Source: Herbidospora cretacea (GTDB taxonomy: Bacteria; Actinomycetota; Actinomycetes; Streptosporangiales; Streptosporangiaceae). Taken from it: 64,000 bases of DNA. A program made the position numbers and the translations under genes. The stretch is taken from assembly GCF_001570605.1 (NCBI RefSeq), contig NZ_BBXG01000005.1:62001-126000 (forward strand). The letters are read 5' to 3'. The notes beneath the pieces are model-generated. The model had not been told where the DNA came from. It did not search any database and was given only the letters and a program-made list of their open reading frames with translations. Each line of letters begins with the position of its first letter. Position 1 is the first letter of the stretch. Below are positions 20,179-30,479 of the stretch, in pieces.

Positions 20179-20813
20179 TCCTGGCGGAGGACTCGACGCT
20201 GCTGCGCGAGGGGCTCGTGCGGCTGCTGGCCGAGGAGGGCCACGACGTCGTGGCCGCCGTCGGCGACGGGACGGCCCTGGTCGAGGCGGTGGCCCTCCAC
20301 CGGCCCGACGTGGTGACGGTCGACGTCCGGATGCCGCCCACCCACACCGACGAGGGCCTGCGCGCCGCGCTGGAGATCCGGCGGCGCTGGCCGCAGGTGC
20401 GGGTGCTGGTGCTGTCGCAGTACGTGGAGAAGAAGTACGCCGCCGAACTCATGAGCTCCGACGTCGAGGGCGTCGGCTACCTGCTCAAGGACCGGGTGGC
20501 CCAGGTGGGCGACTTCCTCGACGCGCTGGAGCGGGTGGGCGCGGGCGGCGCGGCCTTCGACCCCGAGGTCGTGCGGCAGCTGCTCGCCCGCACCAGCCAC
20601 GCCGACCCGCTGGCCCGGCTCACCGCCCGGGAGCGCGAGGTCCTGGAGCTGATGGCCCAGGGCCTGACCAACGCCTCGATCGCCCAAGCGCTGCACGTCT
20701 CGCAGAGCGCGGTGGAGAAGCACGTCAACGCCCTGTTCGACAAGCTCTCCCTGTCACAGACGACCGGCTACAGCCGCCGCGTCCTGGCGGTCCTGCGCTA
20801 CCTGGGCTCCTGA
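20169..20813 (+). CDS. NarL/LuxR-family response regulator
   Basis: 214 aa from GTG at 20169, ten bases inside the kinase gene. The receiver domain has the acidic pair in LAEDST, phospho-acceptor aspartate in VVTVDVRMPP and lysine in YLLKDRV. A LuxR helix-turn-helix follows (LTAREREVLELMAQGLTNAS to VEKHVNALFDKL). Partner of the preceding kinase. Its 3' end overlaps the convergent MFS gene by 60 bases. Confidence 0.93.
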   Translation: MRVILAEDSTLLREGLVRLLAEEGHDVVAAVGDGTALVEAVALHRPDVVTVDVRMPPTHTDEGLRAALEIRRRWPQVRVLVLSQYVEKKYAAELMSSDVEGVGYLLKDRVAQVGDFLDALERVGAGGAAFDPEVVRQLLARTSHADPLARLTAREREVLELMAQGLTNASIAQALHVSQSAVEKHVNALFDKLSLSQTTGYSRRVLAVLRYLGS

Positions 20814-22079
20814 GCCGACCGGCTCGTCCAGGTCCCGGTCGCGGGTCTCCGGGGCCAGCACGACGGCCGTGCAGCAGATCAGCGCGCACCCCGTGATCAG
20901 CGCCGAGATCGGCCACGACGCGCCCCCCGCCGCCGCGACCAGGGCCGTGGCCACCAGCGGGGCGGGGCCGCTGCTCAGCGCCGCCCCCCACTCCCGCACG
21001 ACGGCGATGCCGCTGTACCGGTGGCGGGTGTCGAACAGCTCGGCGAACAGCGCCGCCTGCGCGGCGAACATGGCGGTGATGCCGATCCCGTACGCGACGG
21101 TCACCGACAGCACGATGAGCACCGGCTCGCGGGTCTCCAGCAGCCGGAACATCGGGAACGCGAACAGCGCCAGCAGGACCGCCCCGCCCAGGAACACCGG
21201 CCGGCGGCCGACCCGGTCGCTGAGCAGGCCGAACAGCGGCCCGGCGACGATGGCCATGGCCGAGGAGACGACGTTGGCGATCAGGGCGACCGTCGCCGGC
21301 ACGCCGAGGGTCCGGCTCACGTACGACAGCACGAAGACCTGGATGAGGTAGCCCATCGCGCCGTAGGGCGCGGTGGCGAAGAACAGCAGCAGCACGCTGC
21401 GGGGCTGCCTGCGCACCACCTCCATCAGCGGGAACCGGCTCACCCCGCGCTCGCGCTGCCGCTCGAACACCTCCGACTCGGGCAGCCGCGACCTGACCCA
21501 CAGGCCGAGCGCCACTCCGGCCAGGCTCAGCAGGAACGGCAGCCGCCAGCCCCACTCCTGGAAGCCGGGCAGCGCCGAGGCCGCCGTGAAGACCAGCGTG
21601 GCCAGCAGGATGCCGCCCGACACCCCGGCCCCGGGCAGCGAGGCCCACAGTCCGCGCCGCCGGTGCTCGCTGGCCTCGGCCGCCATGACCAGCGCCCCGG
21701 CGAACTCGGCCCCCGCCCCGAAGCCCTGCGCCACCCGCAGCACCACCAGCAGGACCGGGGCCAGCACACCCGCGCTCTCGTAGGTGGGCAGCAGCCCGAT
21801 GGCCGCCGTGGACACGCCCATCAGCAGCAACGTGGCGGCGAGCGCCGGGCGGCGGCCGAGGCGGTCGCCGAAGTGGCTGAAGACCGCGCCGCCGACCGGC
21901 CGGGCGACGAAGCCCACGGCGAAGGCGGCCATCGAGCCGAGGGTGCCCGCCACGGGACTGCCGGCGGGGAAGAACTGCTCGTTGAAGACGAGGGCGGCGG
22001 CCAGCCCGAAGAGCGCGAAGTCGTACCACTCCACGACGCTGCCCACCACCGCGGCGCTGACGACGCGTCTCGCGGTCAT
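20754..22079 (-). CDS. MFS metabolite:H+ symporter (MHS, ProP/ShiA-like)
   Basis: 441 aa with 12 hydrophobic segments. MHS hallmarks: VGSVVEWYDFALFG near the start, FGDRLGRRPALAATLLLMG between helices 2 and 3, and RVAQGFGAGAEFAGALVM. Such carriers take up organic acids or osmolytes with protons. The ATG at 22079 lies two bases after the esterase-like gene's stop, so the two are co-transcribed. The far C-terminus is antisense to the response regulator. Confidence 0.9.
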   Translation of the reverse strand: MTARRVVSAAVVGSVVEWYDFALFGLAAALVFNEQFFPAGSPVAGTLGSMAAFAVGFVARPVGGAVFSHFGDRLGRRPALAATLLLMGVSTAAIGLLPTYESAGVLAPVLLVVLRVAQGFGAGAEFAGALVMAAEASEHRRRGLWASLPGAGVSGGILLATLVFTAASALPGFQEWGWRLPFLLSLAGVALGLWVRSRLPESEVFERQRERGVSRFPLMEVVRRQPRSVLLLFFATAPYGAMGYLIQVFVLSYVSRTLGVPATVALIANVVSSAMAIVAGPLFGLLSDRVGRRPVFLGGAVLLALFAFPMFRLLETREPVLIVLSVTVAYGIGITAMFAAQAALFAELFDTRHRYSGIAVVREWGAALSSGPAPLVATALVAAAGGASWPISALITGCALICCTAVVLAPETRDRDLDEPVGSGAQVAQDRQDAAAVAGRL

Positions 22080-22081
22080 GA

Positions 22082-22999
22082 TCACTTCTCCCGCAGGACG
22101 GACGCCAGGAAGCGCCCGGCCTGGTCGATGGCCATCGCGGCGGCGTGGGTGCCGCGCAGCGCGTTGAGCGTGACGAACCCGTGGATCACCCCGTCGTAGC
22201 GGACGGAGGTGGCCCTGACCCCGGCCGCCCGCATCCGCGCCGCGTAGGCCTCGCCCTCGTCGCGCAGGATGTCGGCCTCGGCCGTGACGACCAGGGCCGG
22301 GGGCAGCGCCGCGAGGTCGGCGTCGGTGGCGCGCAGCGGGCTGGCGGTCATCTCGGTCCGGTGCACCGGGTCGGGCAGGTACTGGTCCCACGACCAGCGC
22401 ATGTCGGCGGCGCGCAGGAAGTGGCCCTCGGCGAACTCCCGGTAGGAGCCGGTGTCGAAGGAGGCGTCGGTGGCCGGGCAGAGCAGCAGCTGCCCGGCCA
22501 GGCCGTGCGGGTCGACCAGGGCCAGCGCGGCGGCCAGCGCGCCGCCCTCGGCGTCACCGGCGACCGCGACCCGGGCGGGGTCGAGGCCGTGGCCGTCGCC
22601 GTGCGTGCGGATCCAGTCGAGGGCGGCGCGGGCCTCGCGCAGCGCGACCGGGTAGCGGGCCTCGGGCGCGCGGGTGTAGTCGGCGAAGGCCACGGCCGCG
22701 CCGGAGCCGAGGGCCAGTTCGCGGGCCAGCCGCCCGTGGCTGTCCTCGCCGCCGAAGACCCAGCCGCCGTGCAGGTAGAGCACGACGGGCAGCGGGCCTT
22801 CGGCCCCCGCCGGGCGGAAGAGCGTCAGGCCCGCGTCCGGGAGGCTCTCCCGGGTGACGCCGGGGACGAAGAACTCCGGGTGCTGGAGGTCGCGGATGGC
22901 GGCGCGGGCCTCGGCGGGGGGCATGCCGTACAGGAAGGGCGGCTGGGCGGTGGCGTCGGCCAGCGCTCGGGCGGCGGGGTCCAGCACGGGTCTGCGCAT
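22082..22999 (-). CDS. HSL-family esterase-fold protein lacking the nucleophile serine
   Basis: 305 aa alpha/beta hydrolase. The oxyanion motif YLHGGWVFGG, the acid DILRDEG and the catalytic histidine in VIHGFV are in place. The nucleophile elbow, normally GDSAGG, reads GDAEGG (VAVAGDAEGGALAAALAL), so serine is replaced. The frame is otherwise intact and full length, arguing for a changed function (binding or regulation) rather than decay, although a sequencing error remains possible. It is co-transcribed with the MHS symporter and diverges from a LAL regulator. Confidence 0.85.
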   Translation of the reverse strand: MRRPVLDPAARALADATAQPPFLYGMPPAEARAAIRDLQHPEFFVPGVTRESLPDAGLTLFRPAGAEGPLPVVLYLHGGWVFGGEDSHGRLARELALGSGAAVAFADYTRAPEARYPVALREARAALDWIRTHGDGHGLDPARVAVAGDAEGGALAAALALVDPHGLAGQLLLCPATDASFDTGSYREFAEGHFLRAADMRWSWDQYLPDPVHRTEMTASPLRATDADLAALPPALVVTAEADILRDEGEAYAARMRAAGVRATSVRYDGVIHGFVTLNALRGTHAAAMAIDQAGRFLASVLREK

Positions 23000-23059
23000 G
23001 ACGGCTCCAGGGGTCGACGCCGGAGTCGACCTTAGGACGGGACCTGCTTCCCGGACATT

Positions 23060-23071
23060 CGTCACATGACG
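23060..23071. promoter_or_regulatory. Palindrome before the first LAL regulator
   Basis: CGTCACATGACG is an inverted repeat of five-base arms ending two bases before the ATG at 23073. It lies between the divergent esterase-like and LAL genes, where a shared operator would be expected. Confidence 0.35.
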
Positions 23072-23072
23072 T

Positions 23073-25796
23073 ATGTCTGAGACAATCCGGCCGGTGAGCC
23101 CCCTGATCGGGCGCGGGCCCGAGACCGCGCGCCTCGAAGCGCTCGTCGACGGCGTCCGCGGGCGGGGCGACGCGCTGGTGGTGCGGGGCGCCCCCGGCAT
23201 CGGCAAGTCGGCGCTGCTGGAGGCCGCGACCGCGCACGCGGCAGCGCGCGGGATGGCCGTGTCGAGCACCTCCGGCGTGCAGAGCGAGACCCATCTGCCG
23301 TTCGCGGGCCTCCACCAGCTCGTCCACCCCCTCCTCGCCGCCGCCGAGGAGCTGCCGGTCCGCCAGCGCGAGGCGCTGCTGGGCGCCTTCGGCATGGTGG
23401 ACGTGGCCTCCCCCGAGCCGTTCCTCATCGCGCTGGCCGTGCTCAACCTCTTCGGCGAGGCGGCGGCCCGGCGGCCTCTCCTGGTGGTCGTGGACGACGT
23501 GCAGTGGCTCGACCGGCCGACGACCGAGGTGCTCGGCTTCGTGGCCCGGCGGGTGAGGTCGGAGCCGATCGTGCTGCTGCTGGCCGTCCGCGACGGCCAC
23601 CCCACCAGCCTCGACGACAGCGACCTGGCCGAACTGCGCCTGGGCGGGCTGACGCCCCACGACGCCGAGGCGCTGCTGGACGCGCGCGCCCCCGCGCTGC
23701 CGGTGGGCATGCGCTGGCGGGTGCTGGCCGAGGCGGCGGGCAACCCGCTCGCCCTGGTCGAGCTCCCCCGGGCGCTCAGCGCCGCGAGCACCGGCAGCCT
23801 GGAGTTCCTGCCGCTGACCACGCGCCTGGAGCGGGCCTTCGCCGCCCGCCTGTCGCTGCTGCCGGCCGGGACCCGGCTGCTGCTGCTGGCCGCCGCCGCC
23901 AACGACGGGCCCGATCTGACCGTGGCGCTGAAGGCCGCCGCCGTCCTGACCGGCGCGCCGGTCGGCGCCCGCGCGCTGACCCCCGCCGTGGAGGCCGGGC
24001 TGATCACCTCCGACGGCGACGGCGTCCACTTCCGCCACCCCCTGGTCCGGTCGGCGGTCTACCAGAAGGCCCCGGCCGCCGACCGCCTGGCCGTCCACGC
24101 GGCGCTGGCCGAGGCGCACGCCGGCGACGCCGACCTCAGGACCTGGCACCGCGCCGCCGCCATCGCCCACCAGGACGACTCGGTCGCCGCCGACCTGGAG
24201 CGGCTCGCCGCCCGCGCCCGGCGGCGGGGCGCGATCACCGTGGCGGTCTCCGCGCTGCGCCGCGCCGCCGAGGTCAGCGAGGACCGGGGCGACCGGGTCG
24301 AACGGCTGCTGCGCGCCGCCGAGCTCTCCTTCGAACTGGGCCGTCGCGACCAGATCGCCGAACTGGTCGCGCTGGCCGAACCCGAACTGGTGGGCGACCG
24401 CCAGCGGGCCCGGCTGACGTGGCTGAAGGAGGTGCTGGAGGAGAACCGCGACGAGGGGCCCGCCCGCATCCTGCGGCTCATCGCCGCCGCCGAGACCGTC
24501 GCCGACCCCGTGCTCGCCCTCAACTTCCTGCGCGCCGCCGCGCTGCGCTGCTGGTGGACGGACTCCGGCTGGGACCTGCGCCAGCGCGTCGTCACCTCGG
24601 CCGAACGGCTGGCCACCGGCCCCTGCGACCCGGAGCTGCTGCAGATCCTCGCCACCGTCAGCCCCGTCGAGAGCGGCGGCGTGGTGATGGAGCGGCTGGC
24701 CTCCCTGCGGGGCCGGAGCTTCGACGCGCCGGTGGCCAGGATCCTGGGGGTGGCGGGGAGCGCGGTGGGAGCGTACGACCTGGCGGTGCCGTTCCTCAAC
24801 GCGGCCATCGCCGACCTGCGGGCGCAGGGGCGGCTGGGGCTGCTGGCCCAGGCCCTGGTCTCCCAGATGTGGAGCCTGCTCTTCTGCGGCGACGTGTCCG
24901 GCGCGCTGCTGGCCGGTGAGGAGGCCGAGCGGCTGGCCCGCGAGACCGGGCAGGCGCGCTGGCAGTCCGCGGCCTGCGCCGGGCAGGCGATGATCGCGGG
25001 CCTGCTCGGCGAGGAGGCCCGCGGCATGGCGCTGGCGGCCGAGGGCGAGCGCATCCTCGGCGCCCGCGCCAACAGCTCCAACGTCGCGCTCATCGAACAC
25101 AGCCGGGGCGTGATCGCGCTGTGCGCCGGACGGCACGAGGACGCCTACGGCCACCTGCGCCGCCTGTTCGACCCCGCCGACGTCGCCTTCCACCCGGTGA
25201 CCCGCCTGTGGGCCCTCGCCGACCTGGTCGAGGCCGCGCCGCCCGCCCGGCGCGCGGAGATCAGGCCGCTGCTGGCGGAGGCGGAGGAGATCGGCGGGCT
25301 CACCCCCGTCCCGCTGCTGCACCAGGGGCTGCGCCACGCGCGGGCGCTCCTGGCCGCCGACGCCGACGCCGAACGGCTCTATCTGGACGCCCTCAGCGCC
25401 GACCAGCCGTCGCTGCCCATCGGCCGGGCCAGGCTGCTGCTCGCCCACGGCGTCTGGCTGCGGCGGCAGCGCCGGATCCAGGAGGCGCGGGTGCCGCTGC
25501 GCACCGCGCGGGACGCCTTCGACGCGCTCGGCCTGCTCGTCTGGGGAGAGAAGGCCCGGCAGGAGCTGCGCGCGGCGGGCGAGGCCAGCGACCTGCGCGT
25601 GGCCAGCGGCGTCGACCGGCTCACCCCGCAGGAGCTGCACATCGCCCGGCTGGCGGCGGCCGGGCTGTCCAACCGGGAGATCGGCCAGCAGCTCTACCTG
25701 TCGCACCGCACGGTCAGCACCCACCTCTACCGGCTGTTCCGCAAGCTCGGCATCACCGCGCGCGGGCAGTTGCGCGACGCACTCGGTCCGTCCTAG
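23073..25796 (+). CDS. LAL-family (large ATP-binding LuxR) transcriptional regulator 1
   Basis: 907 aa. The N-terminal AAA/STAND ATPase has Walker A GAPGIGKS at residues 39-46 and Walker B in [13 protein letters not shown] long helical TPR-like middle (about 350-830) precedes a C-terminal LuxR helix-turn-helix ([20 protein letters not shown] to [16 protein letters not shown]). MalT-type regulators of this kind need ATP and an inducer bound to the middle region. The divergent esterase-like/symporter operon is a likely target. The adjacent second LAL gene is a distant paralogue, not a copy. Confidence 0.93.
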   Translation: MSETIRPVSPLIGRGPETARLEALVDGVRGRGDALVVRGAPGIGKSALLEAATAHAAARGMAVSSTSGVQSETHLPFAGLHQLVHPLLAAAEELPVRQREALLGAFGMVDVASPEPFLIALAVLNLFGEAAARRPLLVVVDDVQWLDRPTTEVLGFVARRVRSEPIVLLLAVRDGHPTSLDDSDLAELRLGGLTPHDAEALLDARAPALPVGMRWRVLAEAAGNPLALVELPRALSAASTGSLEFLPLTTRLERAFAARLSLLPAGTRLLLLAAAANDGPDLTVALKAAAVLTGAPVGARALTPAVEAGLITSDGDGVHFRHPLVRSAVYQKAPAADRLAVHAALAEAHAGDADLRTWHRAAAIAHQDDSVAADLERLAARARRRGAITVAVSALRRAAEVSEDRGDRVERLLRAAELSFELGRRDQIAELVALAEPELVGDRQRARLTWLKEVLEENRDEGPARILRLIAAAETVADPVLALNFLRAAALRCWWTDSGWDLRQRVVTSAERLATGPCDPELLQILATVSPVESGGVVMERLASLRGRSFDAPVARILGVAGSAVGAYDLAVPFLNAAIADLRAQGRLGLLAQALVSQMWSLLFCGDVSGALLAGEEAERLARETGQARWQSAACAGQAMIAGLLGEEARGMALAAEGERILGARANSSNVALIEHSRGVIALCAGRHEDAYGHLRRLFDPADVAFHPVTRLWALADLVEAAPPARRAEIRPLLAEAEEIGGLTPVPLLHQGLRHARALLAADADAERLYLDALSADQPSLPIGRARLLLAHGVWLRRQRRIQEARVPLRTARDAFDALGLLVWGEKARQELRAAGEASDLRVASGVDRLTPQELHIARLAAAGLSNREIGQQLYLSHRTVSTHLYRLFRKLGITARGQLRDALGPS

Positions 25797-25833
25797 CGCG
25801 GTCCGGGTGTGGTCCGGGCGTGTCGCGCTGCTC

Positions 25834-25847
25834 TAACGTACGTTCCC
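25834..25847 (+). promoter_or_regulatory. Leaderless-type -10 of the second LAL gene
   Basis: TAACGT at 25834-25839 ends eight bases before the GTG at 25848, with no Shine-Dalgarno. It supports the GTG start and a transcript beginning at or near the start codon. Confidence 0.45.
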
Positions 25848-28571
25848 GTGCTCGAGCTCATGGGTCGGGAGGACGAACGGCGGCGGCTGAACCAGCTCGT
25901 CACCGGTGCCCGCAACGGTCGCGGCGGATCGCTGCTGATCACCGGGGAGCCCGGGATCGGCAAGACGGCGCTGCTGGAGGCCGCCGCGTCCGGGGCCGCC
26001 GGGCTGACGAGGGTCCGCCTCGACGGCTTCGAGTCGGAGATGGCGCTGCCCTTCGCCGCCGTCCAGCGGCTGACGATCCCGCTGAGCGCCCACCTCCCCG
26101 CGCTGTCCGGACGCTACCGCGAGGCGATCCGGGTGGCGTCCGGCGTCGCCGAGGGCCCGACCCCCGACCGGTTCCTGGTGGGGCTGGGCGTGCTCGGCCT
26201 GTTCGCGGCGGCGGCGGCGCGGGCGCCGGTGCTCTGCATGGTCGACGACGCCCACCTGCTCGACCAGGAGAGCCTGGACGTGATGGCGTTCGTGGCCCGC
26301 CGCATCGCGGTCGAGCCGATCGCCGTCCTGTTCACGGCCAGGGACGAGCAGGGCGTGGCCGCCCGGATGGCGGGGGTGCCCGAGCTGCCGCTCGAAGGCC
26401 TCGGGCAGGAGCCGGCCACCGCGCTGCTGCGCAGCTCGCTGGCCACCCCGATCGACCCGGCGACGGCGGCGGCCATCGTCCGGGCCACCGGCGGGAACCC
26501 GCTCGCGCTGATCGACCTCGCCGAGGAGGCGCGGGGCATGGCCGGGCTCGGCCTCGGGGCCGCCCCGATCCCGGTCGGCCGCCGTCTGGAGGCCCACTAC
26601 GCCGACCGGGTCGGCCGGACCGACCCGCAGGTGCGGGAGTGGGCGCTGCTGGCCGCCGCCGACAGCACGAACAACCTCGGCCTGATCACCTCCGCCGCCC
26701 GCGCGTGCGGCCTCGACGAGGACGTCGCCGACCGCGCCGACGCGGCCGGGCTGATCGAGCTGCACGAGTCGGTCCGGTTCCGCCACCCGCTGGTCCGCAG
26801 CGCCGTCTACAACGCCTCGACCAGCGCCGACCGCAGGCGGGCCCACCGGGCGCTGGCCAGGGCGGCGGGCGATCTGGGCATGGTGGAGCAGGAGGCCTGG
26901 CACTCGGCCAAGGCCACCCTGGGCACCGACGCCCGCGTCGCCGACCGGCTGGAGCACACCGCCGACCTGGCCGCCCGCCGGGGCGGGTTCGCCTCCCGCG
27001 CCAGCATCCTCAGCCAGGCGGCCGAGCTGACCCCGCCGGGGCCGGTGCGGGACGCCCGGCTGGCCGGCGCCGCCGAGGCGGCCCTGGCCGTGGGGGCCGT
27101 CCAGATCGCGGGCGAACTGCTCGGCCGGATCGACGTGGCGGCGGCCGACCCGGTCTCGCGGGGGCGGGTGCAGGTCGTGCGGTGCGCGCTCGGCATGTTC
27201 GCCGCCGACCCGGCCGTGGTCCTGCCGGCGACGGGCGAGCTGGTCCGGGCCGCCGGGGCGTTCCACGGCCACGACCTCGAACGCGAACGGCGCACGCTGC
27301 TGAAGGCCTTCGAGTTCTGCTGCACCGTCGACCGGCTGACGCCGGGGGGCGCCCGCCGGGACCTGGGCGAGCGCATCAAGGCCGCGGCGGCGTCCGGCGG
27401 CGGCCCCGACGCCACGATCCTGACCGGGCTGGGCGCCCTCATGCTCCGCCCCCACACCGAGGCGATGCCGCTGGTCAGGGCCGCCTTCGACGCGATCCTG
27501 GCGCTGCCCGACCACGAGATGATGCACATGGGGTCGGCCATCGCCTCCCTCGGCACCTACCTGTGGGACGACGCGGGCCGGCGGGCCGGTCTGGCCAGGG
27601 CCGCCGCGGCGGCGCGGGAGGCGGGCGCGCTCCAGGTCCTCGACACCCTGCTCTGGGTGATCTCGCTGAGCGAGCTCACCGGCGGCACCGTCCGGCACGC
27701 CCAGGAGGCGATGGAACAGGTCAGGGAGGTGCGGCTGGCCATGGGCTACGACGCCGAACACGTCATCAACGCCGCCCTGATGGCGTGGACCGGCTCGCCG
27801 CGCGCCACCGTCCAGGCCATCGCCGACGGGGCGAACGCCGCCGGGTTCGGGGGCGTCGGCGCGTCGGCCGTCCACGCGCTGGCCCTGCGCGACCTCGCCG
27901 ACGGCGGCTACCACGACGCCCGCGAGCGGCTCAAGCCGCTGGTCGACGACCCGTTCTTCCAGGTCACCCCCACCCAGTACGCCGATTTCGTCGAGGCGGC
28001 CGTGCGCAGCGGCCACCTGGACGACGCCCGCCCCTTCGCCGGTCTCCTGGAGGAGTGGGCCGAGGCCACCGGTTCGCCGTGGTGCCGCGGCGTCGCCGCC
28101 CGCGCCCGTGCCCTGGTCAGCGACGACGCCACCGCCGAGGCCCACTTCACCGCCTCGCTCCGGGCCCTCGCCCCGACGTGCGCCCGGATCGACCTCGCCC
28201 GCACCCATCTCGTGTACGGCGAATGGCTGCGCCGCGTCCGCCGCCGCAGGGAGGCCGGGGAGCAGTTCCAGCTCGCGATCACCCACTTCGACCAGAGCGG
28301 CGCGCACATGTTCGTCGCGCGGGCCGGCACCGGCCTGGAGGCGGTCGGCCGGACGGCCGCCACCCCCGTCGACCCGGGCCCCTCCGAGCTGACCCCGCAG
28401 GAGCTGCGGATCGCCCGGCTGGCCGCCCTCGGCCGCACCAATCCCGAGATCGCCACCACCCTGTTCATCAGCGCCAACACCGTCGACTACCACCTGCGCA
28501 AGATCTTCCAGCGGCTCGGCGTCTCCTCCCGCCGCCAGCTCTCCGACAAGATCAACTCGCTGCCGGCCTGA
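25848..28571 (+). CDS. LAL-family transcriptional regulator 2
   Basis: 907 aa from GTG at 25848 (opening [14 protein letters not shown], the usual LAL start). Walker A GEPGIGKT at residues 33-40, Walker [12 protein letters not shown], a helical middle, and a C-terminal LuxR helix-turn-helix ([20 protein letters not shown] to [16 protein letters not shown]). It follows LAL 1 on the same strand but has its own probable leaderless promoter. The neighbouring chloroperoxidase-like gene starts 56 bases later and may be a target or an operon partner. Confidence 0.93.
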   Translation: MLELMGREDERRRLNQLVTGARNGRGGSLLITGEPGIGKTALLEAAASGAAGLTRVRLDGFESEMALPFAAVQRLTIPLSAHLPALSGRYREAIRVASGVAEGPTPDRFLVGLGVLGLFAAAAARAPVLCMVDDAHLLDQESLDVMAFVARRIAVEPIAVLFTARDEQGVAARMAGVPELPLEGLGQEPATALLRSSLATPIDPATAAAIVRATGGNPLALIDLAEEARGMAGLGLGAAPIPVGRRLEAHYADRVGRTDPQVREWALLAAADSTNNLGLITSAARACGLDEDVADRADAAGLIELHESVRFRHPLVRSAVYNASTSADRRRAHRALARAAGDLGMVEQEAWHSAKATLGTDARVADRLEHTADLAARRGGFASRASILSQAAELTPPGPVRDARLAGAAEAALAVGAVQIAGELLGRIDVAAADPVSRGRVQVVRCALGMFAADPAVVLPATGELVRAAGAFHGHDLERERRTLLKAFEFCCTVDRLTPGGARRDLGERIKAAAASGGGPDATILTGLGALMLRPHTEAMPLVRAAFDAILALPDHEMMHMGSAIASLGTYLWDDAGRRAGLARAAAAAREAGALQVLDTLLWVISLSELTGGTVRHAQEAMEQVREVRLAMGYDAEHVINAALMAWTGSPRATVQAIADGANAAGFGGVGASAVHALALRDLADGGYHDARERLKPLVDDPFFQVTPTQYADFVEAAVRSGHLDDARPFAGLLEEWAEATGSPWCRGVAARARALVSDDATAEAHFTASLRALAPTCARIDLARTHLVYGEWLRRVRRRREAGEQFQLAITHFDQSGAHMFVARAGTGLEAVGRTAATPVDPGPSELTPQELRIARLAALGRTNPEIATTLFISANTVDYHLRKIFQRLGVSSRRQLSDKINSLPA

Positions 28572-28627
28572 CGGACTACGCGGCCCACGTAGTGCGTCAC
28601 CGGCATCACCTTCGCCATGCTCGGGCG

Positions 28628-29452
28628 GTGACCTTTTTCATCGCCGACGACGGAGCGCGCATCTTCTACAAGGACTGGGGCGTCACCGGCTCGCCCGTCC
28701 TGTTCAGCCACGGCTGGCCGCTCAACGCGGACGCCTGGGACGCCGCCGCCCTCTTCATGGCCACCCACGGCCACCGCGCCATCGCCCACGACCGCCGCGG
28801 CCACGGCCGGTCGACGCAGAGCTGGTTCGGCAACGAGATGGACACCTACGCCGACGACCTGGCCGGCCTCATCGAGCACCTCGACCTGACCGACCTCACC
28901 CTGGTCGGCCACTCGACCGGCGGCGGCGAGATCGTCCGCTACATCGGCCGGTACGGCACCGCGCGGGTGTCCCGGGTCGTCCTGGTCGGCGCGGTGCCGC
29001 CGTTGATGCTGCGCGCCGACGACAACCCCGAGGGCCTGCCGATCGAGGTGTTCGACGGCATCCGCGCCGGTGAGCTGGCCAACCGCTCCCAGCTCTACCG
29101 CGACCTGGCCGACGGCCCGTTCTTCGGCCACAACCGCACGGGCCAGGTGCCGCAGGGCTTCCGCGACGCCTTCTGGCTCCAGGGCATGGCCTCGGGACAC
29201 CGGGCCGCCTACGAGTGCATAGCGGCGTTCTCGGCCACCGACTTCCGCCCCGACCTGGCGGCGATCGACGTCCCGACCCTGGTGATCCACGGCGACGACG
29301 ACCAGATCGTGCCGTTCGAGGTCGGCGGGAAGCGCTCGGCCGCCCTGGTCAAGGACGCGACCCTGAAGGTGTACGAGGGCGGCGGCCACGCCCTCCCCGA
29401 CACCGACCGCGACCGCCTCCACGCCGACCTGCTGGACTTCGTCTCCTCTTAG
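28628..29452 (+). CDS. Alpha/beta hydrolase, non-heme chloroperoxidase/arylesterase type
   Basis: 274 aa from GTG at 28628. Catalytic triad positions are visible: serine in [19 protein letters not shown], aspartate in [12 protein letters not shown], histidine in [10 protein letters not shown]. This is the cofactor-free haloperoxidase/perhydrolase subgroup; the natural reaction is usually ester hydrolysis. It is cytoplasmic, with no signal peptide. It converges on the metE remnant, the two stops overlapping by two bases. Confidence 0.9.
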   Translation: MTFFIADDGARIFYKDWGVTGSPVLFSHGWPLNADAWDAAALFMATHGHRAIAHDRRGHGRSTQSWFGNEMDTYADDLAGLIEHLDLTDLTLVGHSTGGGEIVRYIGRYGTARVSRVVLVGAVPPLMLRADDNPEGLPIEVFDGIRAGELANRSQLYRDLADGPFFGHNRTGQVPQGFRDAFWLQGMASGHRAAYECIAAFSATDFRPDLAAIDVPTLVIHGDDDQIVPFEVGGKRSAALVKDATLKVYEGGGHALPDTDRDRLHADLLDFVSS

Positions 29453-29631
29453 GGGGTGGCGCGCACGGTCCTGGCGGCGGCGACCATGTTGGCCAGGGCC
29501 GCCCTGGTCTCGGGGTAGCCGCGGGTCTTCAGGCCGCAGTCGGGATTGACCCACAGCCGGTCGGCGGGCACCACCCGGAGGGCCTCGCGCAGGTGGACGG
29601 CCATCTCCTCGGTGGTGAGGACGTGGGGTGA
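29449..29631 (-). pseudogene. metE: metE remnant: last 60 codons of cobalamin-independent methionine synthase
   Basis: Reverse-strand translation ends with [20 protein letters not shown] and the closing helix to the stop at 29449. [11 protein letters not shown] is the C-terminal MetE signature carrying the last zinc cysteine. Homology stops abruptly upstream of [10 protein letters not shown], near 29631, where foreign sequence begins. Family members are about 750 residues, so over 90 percent of the gene is gone, including the homocysteine and folate sites. The rest is not found on the other side of the island. A B12 riboswitch, a usual metE controller, lies on the same strand upstream at about 34.3-34.4 kb. 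Confidence 0.85.
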
Positions 29632-29699
29632 CGCCGTACAGCACTGGCACACATGTCTCCGCAGGAGACTCCGCGCCTCCATTGACGCGCACGGCTGCG

Positions 29700-29943
29700 G
29701 CCGAAGGTCGTGGCTTGCCAACCCCGAGTGATCCCCGACCAGCTCTGGCAGGAACTTTTCGCGCAGGTGACCCGCCTCCGCGATCGCGCCCTGCTGGCCT
29801 GTCATGTCCTCGGGCGTCTGAGCCTCCGAACTGCTCGGGGTGCACCTATCCAACGTCGACTGGACGCGCGGGCAACTGTGGGTGGTCTCCAAAGGTCGCG
29901 GCTGCGCCAAGCAGGGCCTGTCTCGCCGCAGGACTTGGCCTAA
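29700..29943 (+). pseudogene. Tyrosine recombinase (integrase) fragment, frameshifted
   Basis: Two frames together give a recombinase core. One reads [27 protein letters not shown] (about 29730-29810). After a frame change another reads [20 protein letters not shown] and the SKG motif, ending at 29943. In intact phage-integrase proteins these are contiguous: the alpha helix of RDRALL, the catalytic-Arg region (SELLG, here with the arginine lost at the frameshift), and the beta sheet ending in SKG. The gene cannot be active. Confidence 0.65.
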
Positions 29944-29956
29944 TTGACGGACTTCT

Positions 29957-30136
29957 ATGAAGAAGCTGGACTGCCTGCGGCATGCCCATGTCACGACCAC
30001 CGCGCTCTATACCGCAGGAGGGTTAAAGTACCTGATCGACAAGCTTGCCGAGCATTATCAGCGTCCGAGACAGCCGACCTTTTGGTCAGCGACCTACAAC
30101 CCGGACGACATTGCGGTGGTGTTGGGTGAGCCATAG
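29957..30136 (+). pseudogene. Tyrosine recombinase C-terminal remnant
   Basis: A 59-codon frame. Its [12 protein letters not shown] segment resembles the GHxxxxTTxxY catalytic His/Tyr region of tyrosine recombinases, and the tail (YNPDDIAVVLGEP) resembles actinobacterial integrase C-termini. Together with 29700-29943 it looks like one recombinase with an internal deletion and frameshift. Function is unlikely. Confidence 0.55.
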
Positions 30137-30479
30137 CGCAGTTGGACCGAAGATGCGCCTGCACCTCACCTTAACCGGAGCTGCTACCATAATCCTGCCG
30201 ACAATGCCAGCGTTCTGGATGACGATAGGCCTATCGCTCCCTCGTGCCGGGACCGCTGCCGCAGCCGAGCCGTCTCCCTTAACCTTTCGGTGATCAATCC
30301 GAGAGCCGGACCGAGCGGATCGCCGACTTGGCCGCAGAGCACTTTAGCCTCGACCACAACGGCCGGTCGGCCAATCGGCGGGGCATGCTCGACTTGCTGG
30401 CTAGGCTGACAATTTTCGGGGTGGACCTGGCAGGGACGGTGGAATGTGGTCTGCTTCAACGATTCAGCTCATCCAATAG
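30137..30479. other. Gap in the island: no convincing gene
   Basis: Only short frames. One at 30153-30293 codes for 46 residues with a signal-like hydrophobic start. Another frame at about 30310-30420 (ERIADLAAEHFSLDHNGRSA) looks like a protein relic but lacks a start and is unrecognised. Probably decayed mobile DNA. Confidence 0.5.

Noticed and set aside
22996-23072. Reading LAL 1 and the divergent esterase-like gene as a biosynthetic cluster
   Set aside because: No PKS, NRPS, terpene or RiPP core enzymes in the neighbourhood.
22554-25724. 1056-codon minus-strand open frame
   Set aside because: Antisense to LAL 1. Apart from the N-terminal part of the esterase-like gene in another frame, its composition is that of a GC shadow.
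25121-29452. 1443-codon plus-strand open frame across both LAL genes
   Set aside because: Arg/Pro/Gly-rich shadow translation caused by high GC; only its last 275 codons, from GTG 28628, are a real gene.
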